The notes under the pieces: model-generated | What the model was told of the DNA's origin: nothing | Database searches by the model: none | Seen by the model: only the letters and a program-made list of their open reading frames with translations | Origin: DASTQL01 sp035761805 | GTDB lineage: Bacteria > Actinomycetota > Actinomycetes > Jiangellales > Jiangellaceae | Direction of reading: 5' to 3' | Assembly: GCA_035761805.1 (NCBI GenBank) | Contig: DASTQL010000182.1 | Span: 1-6,756 of the forward strand | Length of the DNA: 6,756 nt | Made by a program: the position numbers and the translations under genes | In this document: positions 1 to 5,843 of the stretch, piece after piece | Layout of the letters: every line of letters begins with the position of its first letter | Numbering within the stretch: position 1 is the first letter of the stretch

Positions 1-927
1 CGCCGGGCCGCCGACGTCCTGGGCATCCCCTTCTACGTCTGGGATCTCGCTGAGCGCTTCCGCGCCGACGTCGTCGACGACTTCGTCACCGAGTACGCGG
101 CGGGGCGCACCCCCAACCCGTGCCTGCGCTGCAACGAGCGGATCAAGTTCGCCGCGGTCCTGGACCGGGCCGTGGGTCTCGGCTTCGACGCGGTCTGCAC
201 CGGCCACTATGCCCGCGTCGTCGACGGTCCGTCCGGTCCTGAGCTCCACCGGGCCGCCGACCTACGCAAGGACCAGTCGTACGTGCTGGGCGTGCTCACC
301 GTCGAGCAGCTGGCCCGGTCGGTCTTCCCTCTCGGGGACACCGTCAAGTCGGACGTCCGGGCCGAAGCAGCCCGTCGTGGCCTGGCCGTCGCTGACAAGC
401 CGGACAGCCACGACGTGTGCTTCGTACCCGACGGCGACACCGCCGGCTTCCTCCGGCGCCGACTCGGTGAATCCCCGGGCGAGGTCGTCGACGAGTCCGG
501 CGCCGTCGTCGGGCACCACGACGGGGCCTTCGCCTACACCGTCGGACAGCGCCGCGGCCTGCGCCTCGGGCGACCCGCGCCCGACGGGCGGCCGCGCTAC
601 GTGCTCGACATCTCGCCGGTCGACCGGCGGGTCACCGTCGGGCCGTGGGAGTCCCTGGAGGTCGACGACGTCGTGGCGGTGCGCCCTCGCTGGTGCGGTG
701 CGCCCCCGCCGGGGAGGAGGACGTGCCAGGCGCAGTACCGCGCCCATGGGGAGGCGACTCCGGCCACCGTCGAAATGCGCGACCACACGATCCTCGTCCG
801 CTTCGCCACGCCCCAACGCGGGGTGGCGCCCGGGCAGGCGGTCGTGCTCTACGAGGGTGCGCAAGTGCTGGGGTCGGCCACCGTCCAGCGTACGGCGCGG
901 AGACCGGCAGCCTCCCCGACCGACTGA
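1..927 (+). CDS. mnmA: tRNA-specific 2-thiouridylase MnmA (5'-truncated)
   Basis: MnmA (TrmU) activates the C2 of wobble uridine 34 with ATP and inserts sulfur from a persulfide relay, giving s2U in tRNA-Lys, -Glu and -Gln; it is cytoplasmic. The frame is open from base 1, so the gene begins upstream. Aligned to the E. coli enzyme, about 55-60 N-terminal residues are missing, including the SGGVDS PP-loop. Of the 308 visible residues, 37-49 hold the TPNPCLRCNERIKF motif, whose C44 aligns with catalytic Cys102 of E. coli. C41 gives the CxxC form common in Gram-positive MnmA. GHY is at 68-70, KDQSYVL at 90-96, and DSHDVCF at 135-141, where C140 matches the second catalytic cysteine (E. coli Cys199). 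The C-terminal beta-barrel region ends normally at TGA 925-927. The family call is very secure. In many actinobacteria a cysteine desulfurase gene lies upstream, which cannot be seen here. Confidence 0.96.
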   Translation, partial: RRAADVLGIPFYVWDLAERFRADVVDDFVTEYAAGRTPNPCLRCNERIKFAAVLDRAVGLGFDAVCTGHYARVVDGPSGPELHRAADLRKDQSYVLGVLTVEQLARSVFPLGDTVKSDVRAEAARRGLAVADKPDSHDVCFVPDGDTAGFLRRRLGESPGEVVDESGAVVGHHDGAFAYTVGQRRGLRLGRPAPDGRPRYVLDISPVDRRVTVGPWESLEVDDVVAVRPRWCGAPPPGRRTCQAQYRAHGEATPATVEMRDHTILVRFATPQRGVAPGQAVVLYEGAQVLGSATVQRTARRPAASPTD

Positions 928-972
928 TGCCGGGGTGCCGGTCGTCGGGACTTGCCCTAGTCAGCACCGCCG

Positions 973-1009
973 CCGAGGGAAACACTCGGGGTCGTCGCAC
1001 TGCGACGGT
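973..1009 (+). other. Two tandem small inverted repeats in the mnmA-secreted protein gap
   Basis: CCGAG (973-977) pairs with CTCGG (985-989) across a 7-nt loop. CGTCGC (993-998) pairs with GCGACG (1002-1007) across a 3-nt loop, and two G-T wobbles can extend it to 991-1009. They lie between the mnmA stop and the ribosome binding site of the next gene. No T-run follows, so this is not a typical intrinsic terminator. It could be a weak terminator, a 5'-leader structure or chance in GC-rich DNA. Confidence 0.3.
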
Positions 1010-1022
1010 TGCCCTGCGGACA

Positions 1023-1030
1023 GGGGAGGT
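1023..1030 (+). promoter_or_regulatory. Shine-Dalgarno site of the secreted protein gene
   Basis: GGGGAGGT ends 4 nt before the ATG at 1035. This strong site decides the start: the same frame is open from far upstream, inside mnmA, but only this ATG has a ribosome binding site and is followed directly by a signal peptide. Confidence 0.75.
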
Positions 1031-1034
1031 CAGC

Positions 1035-1595
1035 ATGGGGCTCAGACGTGGCTTGGCGTTGCTTGGTGCGCTCGTCCTCACGGTCGCTGTCTCGGGAACG
1101 GCGCAGGCAAAGCCGTACGAGATCTTCCGTGACTCCGGGGACTACTCCTTCGACGAGACCATCTGCGATATCGACGTGGAGATCGTCGGCTCGTTCTCGG
1201 TGGTGGTGATCAACCGGCCGGTCCCTGACTCCGACGGACAGGCATTCTTCGGCCACACAACCTACGAGTTCTCCGAGGTCCACACGAGCGACGACAACGG
1301 TCACCAGCTGCTCGTCCGCGGCAAAGGTGTCTTCCAAGAGATCCGCGCCACTCGTGTCGAGGGTGACGTCTGGGAGTTCGAGGCCATCGACGCCGGAACC
1401 TTCACCCTCTCGACGGCCGACGGCGAGCGGCTCCTGCGTGACCGCGGAGTGATCAAGTTGCGCGCGGTCTTCGACACCCTGGGGGACGGCCAGCCCGGTG
1501 GTGAGGTGCTCGTGGAGGAGGTCACCTCGATCCACGGGCCGCACGCCGACGATTCGACATTCTGCGATGTCTACGTCGCCGAGATGACGGGCTGA
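1035..1595 (+). CDS. Small secreted protein of unknown function
   Basis: This 186-residue protein belongs to no family I can name. Residues 1-25 form a classic Sec signal peptide: Arg4-Arg5, a hydrophobic core at about 7-19 (LALLGALVLTVAV), and an A-Q-A cleavage site before Lys26. There is no lipobox cysteine and no later membrane segment, so the mature chain of about 161 residues is probably released outside the cell. It has only two cysteines, C44 and C177, near its two ends; both are followed by Asp and a hydrophobic residue (ICDID, FCDVY), which suggests one disulfide closing the fold. The rest alternates hydrophobic and polar residues, as in beta-sheet proteins, and is acidic. The start is set by the strong ribosome site just upstream. 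Bases 1141-1440 are about 63% GC by hand count, against 68-78% in two neighbouring 60-base lines, so recent acquisition or different selection is possible. A lipid- or ligand-binding beta barrel is one possibility, but I cannot support a function. Confidence 0.85.
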   Translation: MGLRRGLALLGALVLTVAVSGTAQAKPYEIFRDSGDYSFDETICDIDVEIVGSFSVVVINRPVPDSDGQAFFGHTTYEFSEVHTSDDNGHQLLVRGKGVFQEIRATRVEGDVWEFEAIDAGTFTLSTADGERLLRDRGVIKLRAVFDTLGDGQPGGEVLVEEVTSIHGPHADDSTFCDVYVAEMTG

Positions 1596-1749
1596 CCCGA
1601 CCTGTGGAGCGCTGATGGTGCGGAGGTGAGCCGGGTCGGCAGCGATCAGTAGCGCGCGCCCCAGGCTCCGGCCACTGGCCCGCGCCCGTGAGAGCCCGCT
1701 CGGGTGCGTCGGCACACGGTGATCGTCGGGCCCCGCCCGGAGAGACCGA

Positions 1750-1761
1750 GGGGATCTCCCC
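1750..1761 (+). promoter_or_regulatory. Inverted repeat next to the -10 box of the MetE-like gene
   Basis: GGGGA (1750-1754) and TCCCC (1757-1761) are inverted around TC and end 2 nt before the TAGGGT -10 candidate. The 2-nt centre is too tight for an RNA hairpin and the site lies upstream of the likely transcript, so if it is functional it would be a protein-binding dyad. It may be chance. Confidence 0.25.
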
Positions 1762-1763
1762 CG

Positions 1764-1769
1764 TAGGGT
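1764..1769 (+). promoter_or_regulatory. -10 box TAGGGT, probable leaderless start of the MetE-like gene
   Basis: TAGGGT fits the actinobacterial TANNNT -10 consensus. Eight bases separate it from the GTG at 1778, so transcription would begin at or within a base or two of the start codon. No good Shine-Dalgarno site is present and no clear -35 box is seen, both of which are normal for leaderless actinobacterial genes. This site also argues against the upstream GTG at 1688 as the start. Confidence 0.55.
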
Positions 1770-1777
1770 CCACCACC

Positions 1778-2803
1778 GTGACGGACGAGTTCAGATGGCC
1801 TGACGCGGCCGCGACCGGCATCGGCTCCCTGCCGTACGGGGACGTCGACGAAGCGTGTCGGGTGGTCGTAGGGGAGCTCCCGGAGCTGCCGCACCTCCCC
1901 GAGCTCCCCGGCCGTGGCCCCGGGGCCGACATGATCGGCCGCGGGGTCGCGTTGCTGGTCGACCTGCACGCCGACCTCCAACCTGCCGGGTGGCGCCTGG
2001 TGGACCGTCAGGGCGGGGACGAGGCGCGCGCCGATGCCCTGCTCCGGCAGGACGTCGACGCGTTCGAGCTGGCCGCCCACGGCTGGACCGGTCTGCTGAA
2101 GCTGCAGGTCGTCGGACCGCTGACCCTGGCGGCCGCGCTCGACCGGTCTCGCGGCGACCGTGCAGTAGCCGACCCCGGCGCCCGGCGCGATGTCGCCCAG
2201 TCGCTCGCGGAGGGAGTCGCGGCGCACCTCGCGGACGTGGCCCGCCGCCTACCAGCAGCACGGCTGGTACTGCAGGTCGACGAGCCCGCACTGCCCGCGG
2301 TGGTCGCCGGCGCCCTCCCGACGGCCAGTGGCCTGGGTCGGCTCCCAGCGGTCGACCCGGTCGAGGCGCGTGGGTTGCTGGCCGAGGTCCTGGCGGTCGC
2401 ACGCGGGGCGGAGGCGACGCCCGTCGTGCACTGCTGTGCCGACCGCGTGCCCGTCGACCTGGTTCGCGGGGCCGGTGCCGTCGCGGTGTCGCTCGACCTG
2501 CGGCGGTTCTCGAGCTCGGATCCGGACGGCCTCGCTGCCGCGGTGGACGCCGGGCTGGGGTTGTGGGCCGGGGTGGTCCCCGCCTTGCCCGAACCGGACC
2601 CCTCGGGACTCGGCCATGCCGAGCTGGGCGAGCGGGTGCTCGCTCTGTGGCGTCGGCTCGACCAGGCGGTGGAGGCGGCCCCGGGGCGGGTGGTCGTCAC
2701 GCCCGCCTGCGGGCTGGCCGGCGCCTCGCCGGAGTGGGCCCGCCGGGCCTACACCCTGGCCCGCGGGGCGGCGCGCGTCGTCGTCGACACGGCCCGGTCG
2801 TAG
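1778..2803 (+). CDS. Stand-alone MetE C-terminal-domain-like protein (putative methionine synthase)
   Basis: This 341-residue protein resembles only the catalytic C-terminal half of cobalamin-independent methionine synthase (MetE, about 750 residues), a UROD/MetE TIM-barrel fold that moves a methyl group to a zinc-bound thiol. The N-terminus has the family's TGIGSLP at about residues 14-20, then the actinobacterial signature PHLPELPGRGPGADMIGRG. Candidate zinc ligands are H218 and C220 in HCC (MetE uses H-x-C) and C311 in TPACGLAG near the C-terminus. The fourth MetE ligand, a glutamate, is not evident; D240 in VSLDLRRF lies about where it should. I chose GTG 1778 over GTG 1688 because the upstream start adds 30 low-complexity residues with no family match and spans the -10 box. 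A homologue sits beside ligA in mycobacteria (Rv3015c, from memory). The substrate is unproven: it may be a methyltransferase with another donor, or not make methionine at all. ligA follows after 41 nt on the same strand. Confidence 0.85.
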   Translation: MTDEFRWPDAAATGIGSLPYGDVDEACRVVVGELPELPHLPELPGRGPGADMIGRGVALLVDLHADLQPAGWRLVDRQGGDEARADALLRQDVDAFELAAHGWTGLLKLQVVGPLTLAAALDRSRGDRAVADPGARRDVAQSLAEGVAAHLADVARRLPAARLVLQVDEPALPAVVAGALPTASGLGRLPAVDPVEARGLLAEVLAVARGAEATPVVHCCADRVPVDLVRGAGAVAVSLDLRRFSSSDPDGLAAAVDAGLGLWAGVVPALPEPDPSGLGHAELGERVLALWRRLDQAVEAAPGRVVVTPACGLAGASPEWARRAYTLARGAARVVVDTARS

Positions 2804-2832
2804 GCGGGTCGGAGGATGTCGGTGGTGGACGG

Positions 2833-2838
2833 CAGGAT
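2833..2838 (+). promoter_or_regulatory. Candidate -10 (CAGGAT) or AGGA ribosome site before ligA
   Basis: CAGGAT differs in one base from the strong actinobacterial -10 TAGGAT and lies 6 nt before the ligA GTG. The AGGA inside it (2834-2837) lies 7 nt before the GTG, which is also good Shine-Dalgarno spacing. The sequence cannot tell these apart: either ligA has its own leaderless transcript, or it is translated from the upstream gene's message. Confidence 0.4.
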
Positions 2839-2844
2839 GATCCC

Positions 2845-5010
2845 GTGACCGAGCCGGAGGAGCTCCCGGGCGTCGAGGCCGCCGTCGAGCAGGAGGCGCC
2901 GCCTCCCGACGTCCGCGAGCAGCACCAGCGCCTGGCCGAGCAGGTCGAGGAGCACCGCTACCGCTACTACGTGCTCGACCGCCCCACCGTCTCCGACGCC
3001 GAGTTCGACGAGCAGCTCCGCACCCTCGAGCGGCTCGAGGAGCGCTGGCCGGCGTTGCGCACACCGGACTCCCCGACGCAGAAGGTCGCGGGCAGCTACG
3101 TCACCGAGTTCACCCCCGTCGAGCACCTCGAGCGCATGCTGAGCCTCGACAACGCGTTCTCGGCGGACGAGGTCACGGCCTGGGCCCAGCGGGTCGAGCG
3201 GGAGGTCGGCGCGGGCGCGGAGTACCTCTGTGAGCTCAAGGTCGACGGCCTGGCCGTCGCGCTCGTCTACGAGGACGGCAGGCTGGTCCGTGCCGCCACC
3301 CGGGGCGACGGTCGCACGGGCGAGGACGTGACCCCCAACGTCCGGACCCTGCACGGTGTCCCCGACCGGCTCACGGCCACGCCCGAGCACCCCGTGCCGC
3401 GGCTGCTGGAGGTCAGGGCCGAGGTCTTCTTCCCGGTGGCGGACTTCGAGGCCCTCAACGCCTCACTCGTCGAGGCGGGCAAGGCACCCTACGCCAACCC
3501 GCGCAACACCGCAGCGGGATCGCTGCGGCAGAAGGACCCCCGGGTCACGGCCAGCCGCAGGCTGCACATGGTGTGCCACGGGGTCGGTGCCCGTGACGGC
3601 TTCGCCGTCGACCGGCAGTCGGCCGCGTACGGAGCGCTCGCCGCCTGGGGTCTCCCGGTCAGCGACCGCGTCAGGGTGCTGCCCACGCTGGAGGACGTGG
3701 CCGACTACATCGGCTTCTACGGGGAGCACCGGCACGACGTGGACCACGAGATCGACGGCGTCGTCGTCAAGGTCGACCAGGTCGAGCTGCAGCGCCGCCT
3801 CGGGTCGACCTCGCGGGCGCCCCGGTGGGCCGTCGCGTTCAAGTACCCCCCGGAGGAGGTCAACACGCGGCTGCTCGACATCCGCGTGAACGTCGGCCGC
3901 ACGGGCCGTGTCACCCCGTACGGCGTGATGGAGCCCGTCAAGGTCTCGGGGTCGACGGTCGAGATGGCGACCCTGCACAACGCCCACGAGGTGCGGCGCA
4001 AGGGGGTGCTCATCGGTGACACGGTGGTGCTGCGCAAGGCGGGTGACGTCATCCCCGAGATCGTCGGACCGGTGGTCGACCTGCGCGACGGCAGCGAGCG
4101 CGAGTTCGTCATGCCGACGCACTGCCCGGCCTGCGGGACGGAGCTCCGGCCGGAGCGTGAGGGCGACGTCGACATCCGGTGCCCCAACACCCGTTCGTGC
4201 CCCGCGCAGCTGCGGGAGCGGTTGTTCCACGTGGCCTCGCGGTCGGCGTTCGACATCGAAGCGCTCGGCTGGGAGGGCTCACAGGGCCTGCTCGACGCGG
4301 GAGTGGTCATCGACGAGGGCGACCTCTTCGACCTCACGCCGGAGCGGTTGGCCGAGGTCGAGCTCTACACCCGGGCCGCCACCAAGCGAGAGCGCGAGTC
4401 GAACCTCGGTGACCGCGTGCTCAACGCCAACGGCGGCAAGCTGCTCGACAACCTCGAGCAGGCGAAGGCCCAGCCGCTCTGGCGCGTGCTCGTCGCCCTG
4501 TCCATCCGGCACGTGGGGCCGACCGCTGCCCGGGCTCTGGCCCAGGCGTTCGGCTCGCTCGAACGCATCGAGGCGGCCTCGGCCGAGGAGCTCGCCGCCG
4601 TCGACGGCGTGGGGCCGACCATCGCCGAGGCCCTCCGGGAGTGGTTCGTCGTCGACTGGCACCGTGAGGTGGTCCGCAAGTGGCGCGCGGCAGGCGTGCG
4701 CATGGAGGACGAGGTCGACGCGTCCACCCCTCGCACGCTCGAGGGGCTGACCGTCGTCGTGACGGGGTCGCTGGAGGGGTTCTCCCGTGACGAGGCGAAG
4801 GAGGCGATCCTGACGCGCGGTGGCAAGGCGTCCGGCTCCGTCTCCAGGAAGACCGACATCGTCGTCGCCGGCGACAGCCCTGGGTCGAAGTACGACAAGG
4901 CCGTGCAGCTGGGTGTCCCGGTCCTCGACGAGGCGGGTTTCCGCAGGCTCCTCGAGGAGGGTGTCGACGCGATCCCGCGAGGGCGCGATCCGGAGGGGTC
5001 ACCAGGGTAG
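2845..5010 (+). CDS. ligA: NAD-dependent DNA ligase LigA
   Basis: LigA seals 3'-OH/5'-phosphate nicks using NAD+, releasing NMN and leaving AMP on the active-site lysine; it joins Okazaki fragments and finishes repair. All domains are present in 721 residues. Domain Ia, with HRYRYYVLD, binds NMN (about 24-80). The adenylation domain (about 85-335) has K132 in KVDG as nucleophile, RGDG at 153-156, R220, R228, DGVVVK at 304-309, and K333. An OB fold (about 336-415) is followed by the four-cysteine zinc finger C427, C430, C446, C452. The HhH domain (about 460-605) includes RHVGPTAA and DGVGPTIAEAL, and the BRCT domain is at about 628-706. An actinobacterial-type insertion (LYTRAATKRERESNLGD region) precedes the HhH repeats, and an acidic, Pro-rich leader of about 20 residues precedes domain Ia. 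One oddity: the usual RGE of motif III is R191-A192-E193 here. The GTG at 2845 is supported by the AGGA/-10 motif upstream. The open frame running upstream from it is only the antisense-free shadow of the previous gene. Confidence 0.98.
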   Translation: MTEPEELPGVEAAVEQEAPPPDVREQHQRLAEQVEEHRYRYYVLDRPTVSDAEFDEQLRTLERLEERWPALRTPDSPTQKVAGSYVTEFTPVEHLERMLSLDNAFSADEVTAWAQRVEREVGAGAEYLCELKVDGLAVALVYEDGRLVRAATRGDGRTGEDVTPNVRTLHGVPDRLTATPEHPVPRLLEVRAEVFFPVADFEALNASLVEAGKAPYANPRNTAAGSLRQKDPRVTASRRLHMVCHGVGARDGFAVDRQSAAYGALAAWGLPVSDRVRVLPTLEDVADYIGFYGEHRHDVDHEIDGVVVKVDQVELQRRLGSTSRAPRWAVAFKYPPEEVNTRLLDIRVNVGRTGRVTPYGVMEPVKVSGSTVEMATLHNAHEVRRKGVLIGDTVVLRKAGDVIPEIVGPVVDLRDGSEREFVMPTHCPACGTELRPEREGDVDIRCPNTRSCPAQLRERLFHVASRSAFDIEALGWEGSQGLLDAGVVIDEGDLFDLTPERLAEVELYTRAATKRERESNLGDRVLNANGGKLLDNLEQAKAQPLWRVLVALSIRHVGPTAARALAQAFGSLERIEAASAEELAAVDGVGPTIAEALREWFVVDWHREVVRKWRAAGVRMEDEVDASTPRTLEGLTVVVTGSLEGFSRDEAKEAILTRGGKASGSVSRKTDIVVAGDSPGSKYDKAVQLGVPVLDEAGFRRLLEEGVDAIPRGRDPEGSPG

Positions 5011-5023
5011 GTCGCTCGACTCC

Positions 5024-5683
5024 TCACTCGGCGGCCGTGCGACCGACCGTGCCGGCGAGCGCCGCCAGGTGGGCCAGGCGGGCGAGCTCCGAGGAGAGGA
5101 TCTGCGGACCCCCGTCCCGGCCGAGCACCAGCGCCCGCTCGGGCCGGTCCATCGGAACCGCGGCGAGCAGGCAGTCGTGCCAGGCCTCCGGGGCCCACGA
5201 GCGGTCGGCGGCGAGCAGCTGCGGGCGCTGCAGCGGCAGCCACGGCGCGCGGAAGTCGTCCGAGGTGGGGGCGCCCGGCGTCGCCCGGCGGATCTGCAGC
5301 CGGCCCTTCTCCAGCTCGACGAGCAGCGCCCACCCCGGGCGGAAGACGGTGGGGACGAGGTCCACGAGGACCTCGTCGGCGTCCTGCGGGCTGGTCGCCA
5401 TCGCCTCGACCGCCTCGAGGTCGCGGTGCAGGTCCGTCCCGACGGTGTAGCGGCCCACGAACTCGACCGTCACCCCGTCGATCCGGCTGCAGGCGCTCAC
5501 CAGGGTGTCGGGCATCCGGCCGGGGGGGAGCTCCACCATGAGGTCGTCGACCGCGGTGCCGTCGGGACGCCGCTCCACCACGTCCACGCCGGCGATGTCG
5601 GCCCCGGCCTGGCCCAGTGCCGTGGCGACCGCGCCCAGCGCACCGGGGCGGTCGGGGAGCACGACCCGCAGGAGGAACGACAC
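5024..5683 (-). CDS. ACT-domain protein with a possible GAF-like C-terminal region
   Basis: This 219-residue cytoplasmic protein starts at GTG (complement of 5681-5683), where the ACT fold begins at once. Residues 3-79 are an ACT domain, the small regulatory fold that binds amino acids between subunits: first strand FLLRVVLP, the signature loop DRPGALGAV at 11-19, then GADIAGVDVVE and a strand ending VTVEFVG. Residues of about 101-215 form a second alpha/beta region (RPGWALLVELEKG, later RALVLGRDGGPQILSSELARLA) that reads like a GAF domain; that part is inference. There is no enzyme domain, so it is likely a sensor or regulator. It lies tail-to-tail with ligA (13 nt between stop codons) and head-to-head with gatC. 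From memory, the same gene in the same orientation exists in mycobacteria (Rv3013). The open frame upstream of this GTG runs antisense through gatC and gatA and has no ACT homology. Function and ligand are unknown. Confidence 0.88.
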   Translation of the reverse strand: MSFLLRVVLPDRPGALGAVATALGQAGADIAGVDVVERRPDGTAVDDLMVELPPGRMPDTLVSACSRIDGVTVEFVGRYTVGTDLHRDLEAVEAMATSPQDADEVLVDLVPTVFRPGWALLVELEKGRLQIRRATPGAPTSDDFRAPWLPLQRPQLLAADRSWAPEAWHDCLLAAVPMDRPERALVLGRDGGPQILSSELARLAHLAALAGTVGRTAAE

Positions 5684-5689
5684 GTCCCC

Positions 5690-5695
5690 ATCCTG
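5690..5695 (-). promoter_or_regulatory. Candidate -10 (CAGGAT) or AGGA ribosome site before the ACT gene
   Basis: Read on the minus strand, CAGGAT is followed by 6 nt and then the GTG start, exactly as before ligA. It may be a -10 box for a leaderless transcript or an AGGA Shine-Dalgarno site with 7-nt spacing. No convincing -35 is seen. Confidence 0.4.
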
Positions 5696-5721
5696 CCTGG
5701 CCGGTGTGACGCCGATGTGTC

Positions 5722-5735
5722 CGGGTCCGGACCCG
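5722..5735. promoter_or_regulatory. Perfect 14-bp palindrome in the divergent ACT-gatC intergenic region
   Basis: CGGGTCCGGACCCG is an exact palindrome. It lies about 27 bp upstream of the ACT gene's -10 candidate, at or just above its -35 position, and about 57 bp upstream of the gatC -10 box. The placement suits an operator for a dimeric regulator. GC-rich DNA makes such palindromes by chance about once per window of this size, so location is the main argument. Confidence 0.35.
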
Positions 5736-5791
5736 TCTGGCCGGGAGCTCGCCGCGACCCTGCCGTGCCGAGAGGTCGAAACGGCGGCCCC

Positions 5792-5797
5792 TAGGAT
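5792..5797 (+). promoter_or_regulatory. -10 box TAGGAT of the gatC-gatA operon
   Basis: TAGGAT is a strong match to the actinobacterial -10 consensus. A start near 5804-5805 would give a leader of about 40 nt containing GAGGAG (5826-5831), 12 nt before the gatC ATG. No clear -35 TTGACA match stands at 16-18 bp upstream. Confidence 0.6.
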
Positions 5798-5843
5798 GTC
5801 AGCGACCCGACGACCCCGTGACCTCGAGGAGCCTGGACGCCCC

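Noticed and set aside
645..1034. Open frame upstream of the secreted protein, giving a 316-residue product
   Set aside because: Most of it is mnmA read in another frame. The ATG at 1035 has a strong ribosome site and starts a textbook signal peptide.
209..1132. 307-codon plus-strand open frame across mnmA
   Set aside because: Ser/Pro/Arg-rich shadow frame of mnmA that runs through the intergenic gap, with no recognisable domain.
1688..1777. Earlier GTG start for the MetE-like gene
   Set aside because: It adds 30 residues of low-complexity sequence unlike the family and overlaps the -10 box and dyad.
1596..1777. Terminator after the secreted protein gene
   Set aside because: CCGACC (1597-1602) can pair with GGTCGG (1634-1639), but the loop is about 31 nt and no T-run follows.
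1855..2844. Open frame continuing upstream of ligA, giving a 1051-residue product
   Set aside because: The upstream part is Arg/Gly/Pro-rich out-of-frame reading of the MetE-like gene. LigA homology starts only after 2845.
2816..2848. Ten-codon ORF (ATG 2816 to TGA) overlapping the ligA GTG as a possible leader peptide
   Set aside because: Its GGAGG directly abuts the ATG with no spacing, so initiation is unlikely, and the peptide has no informative composition.
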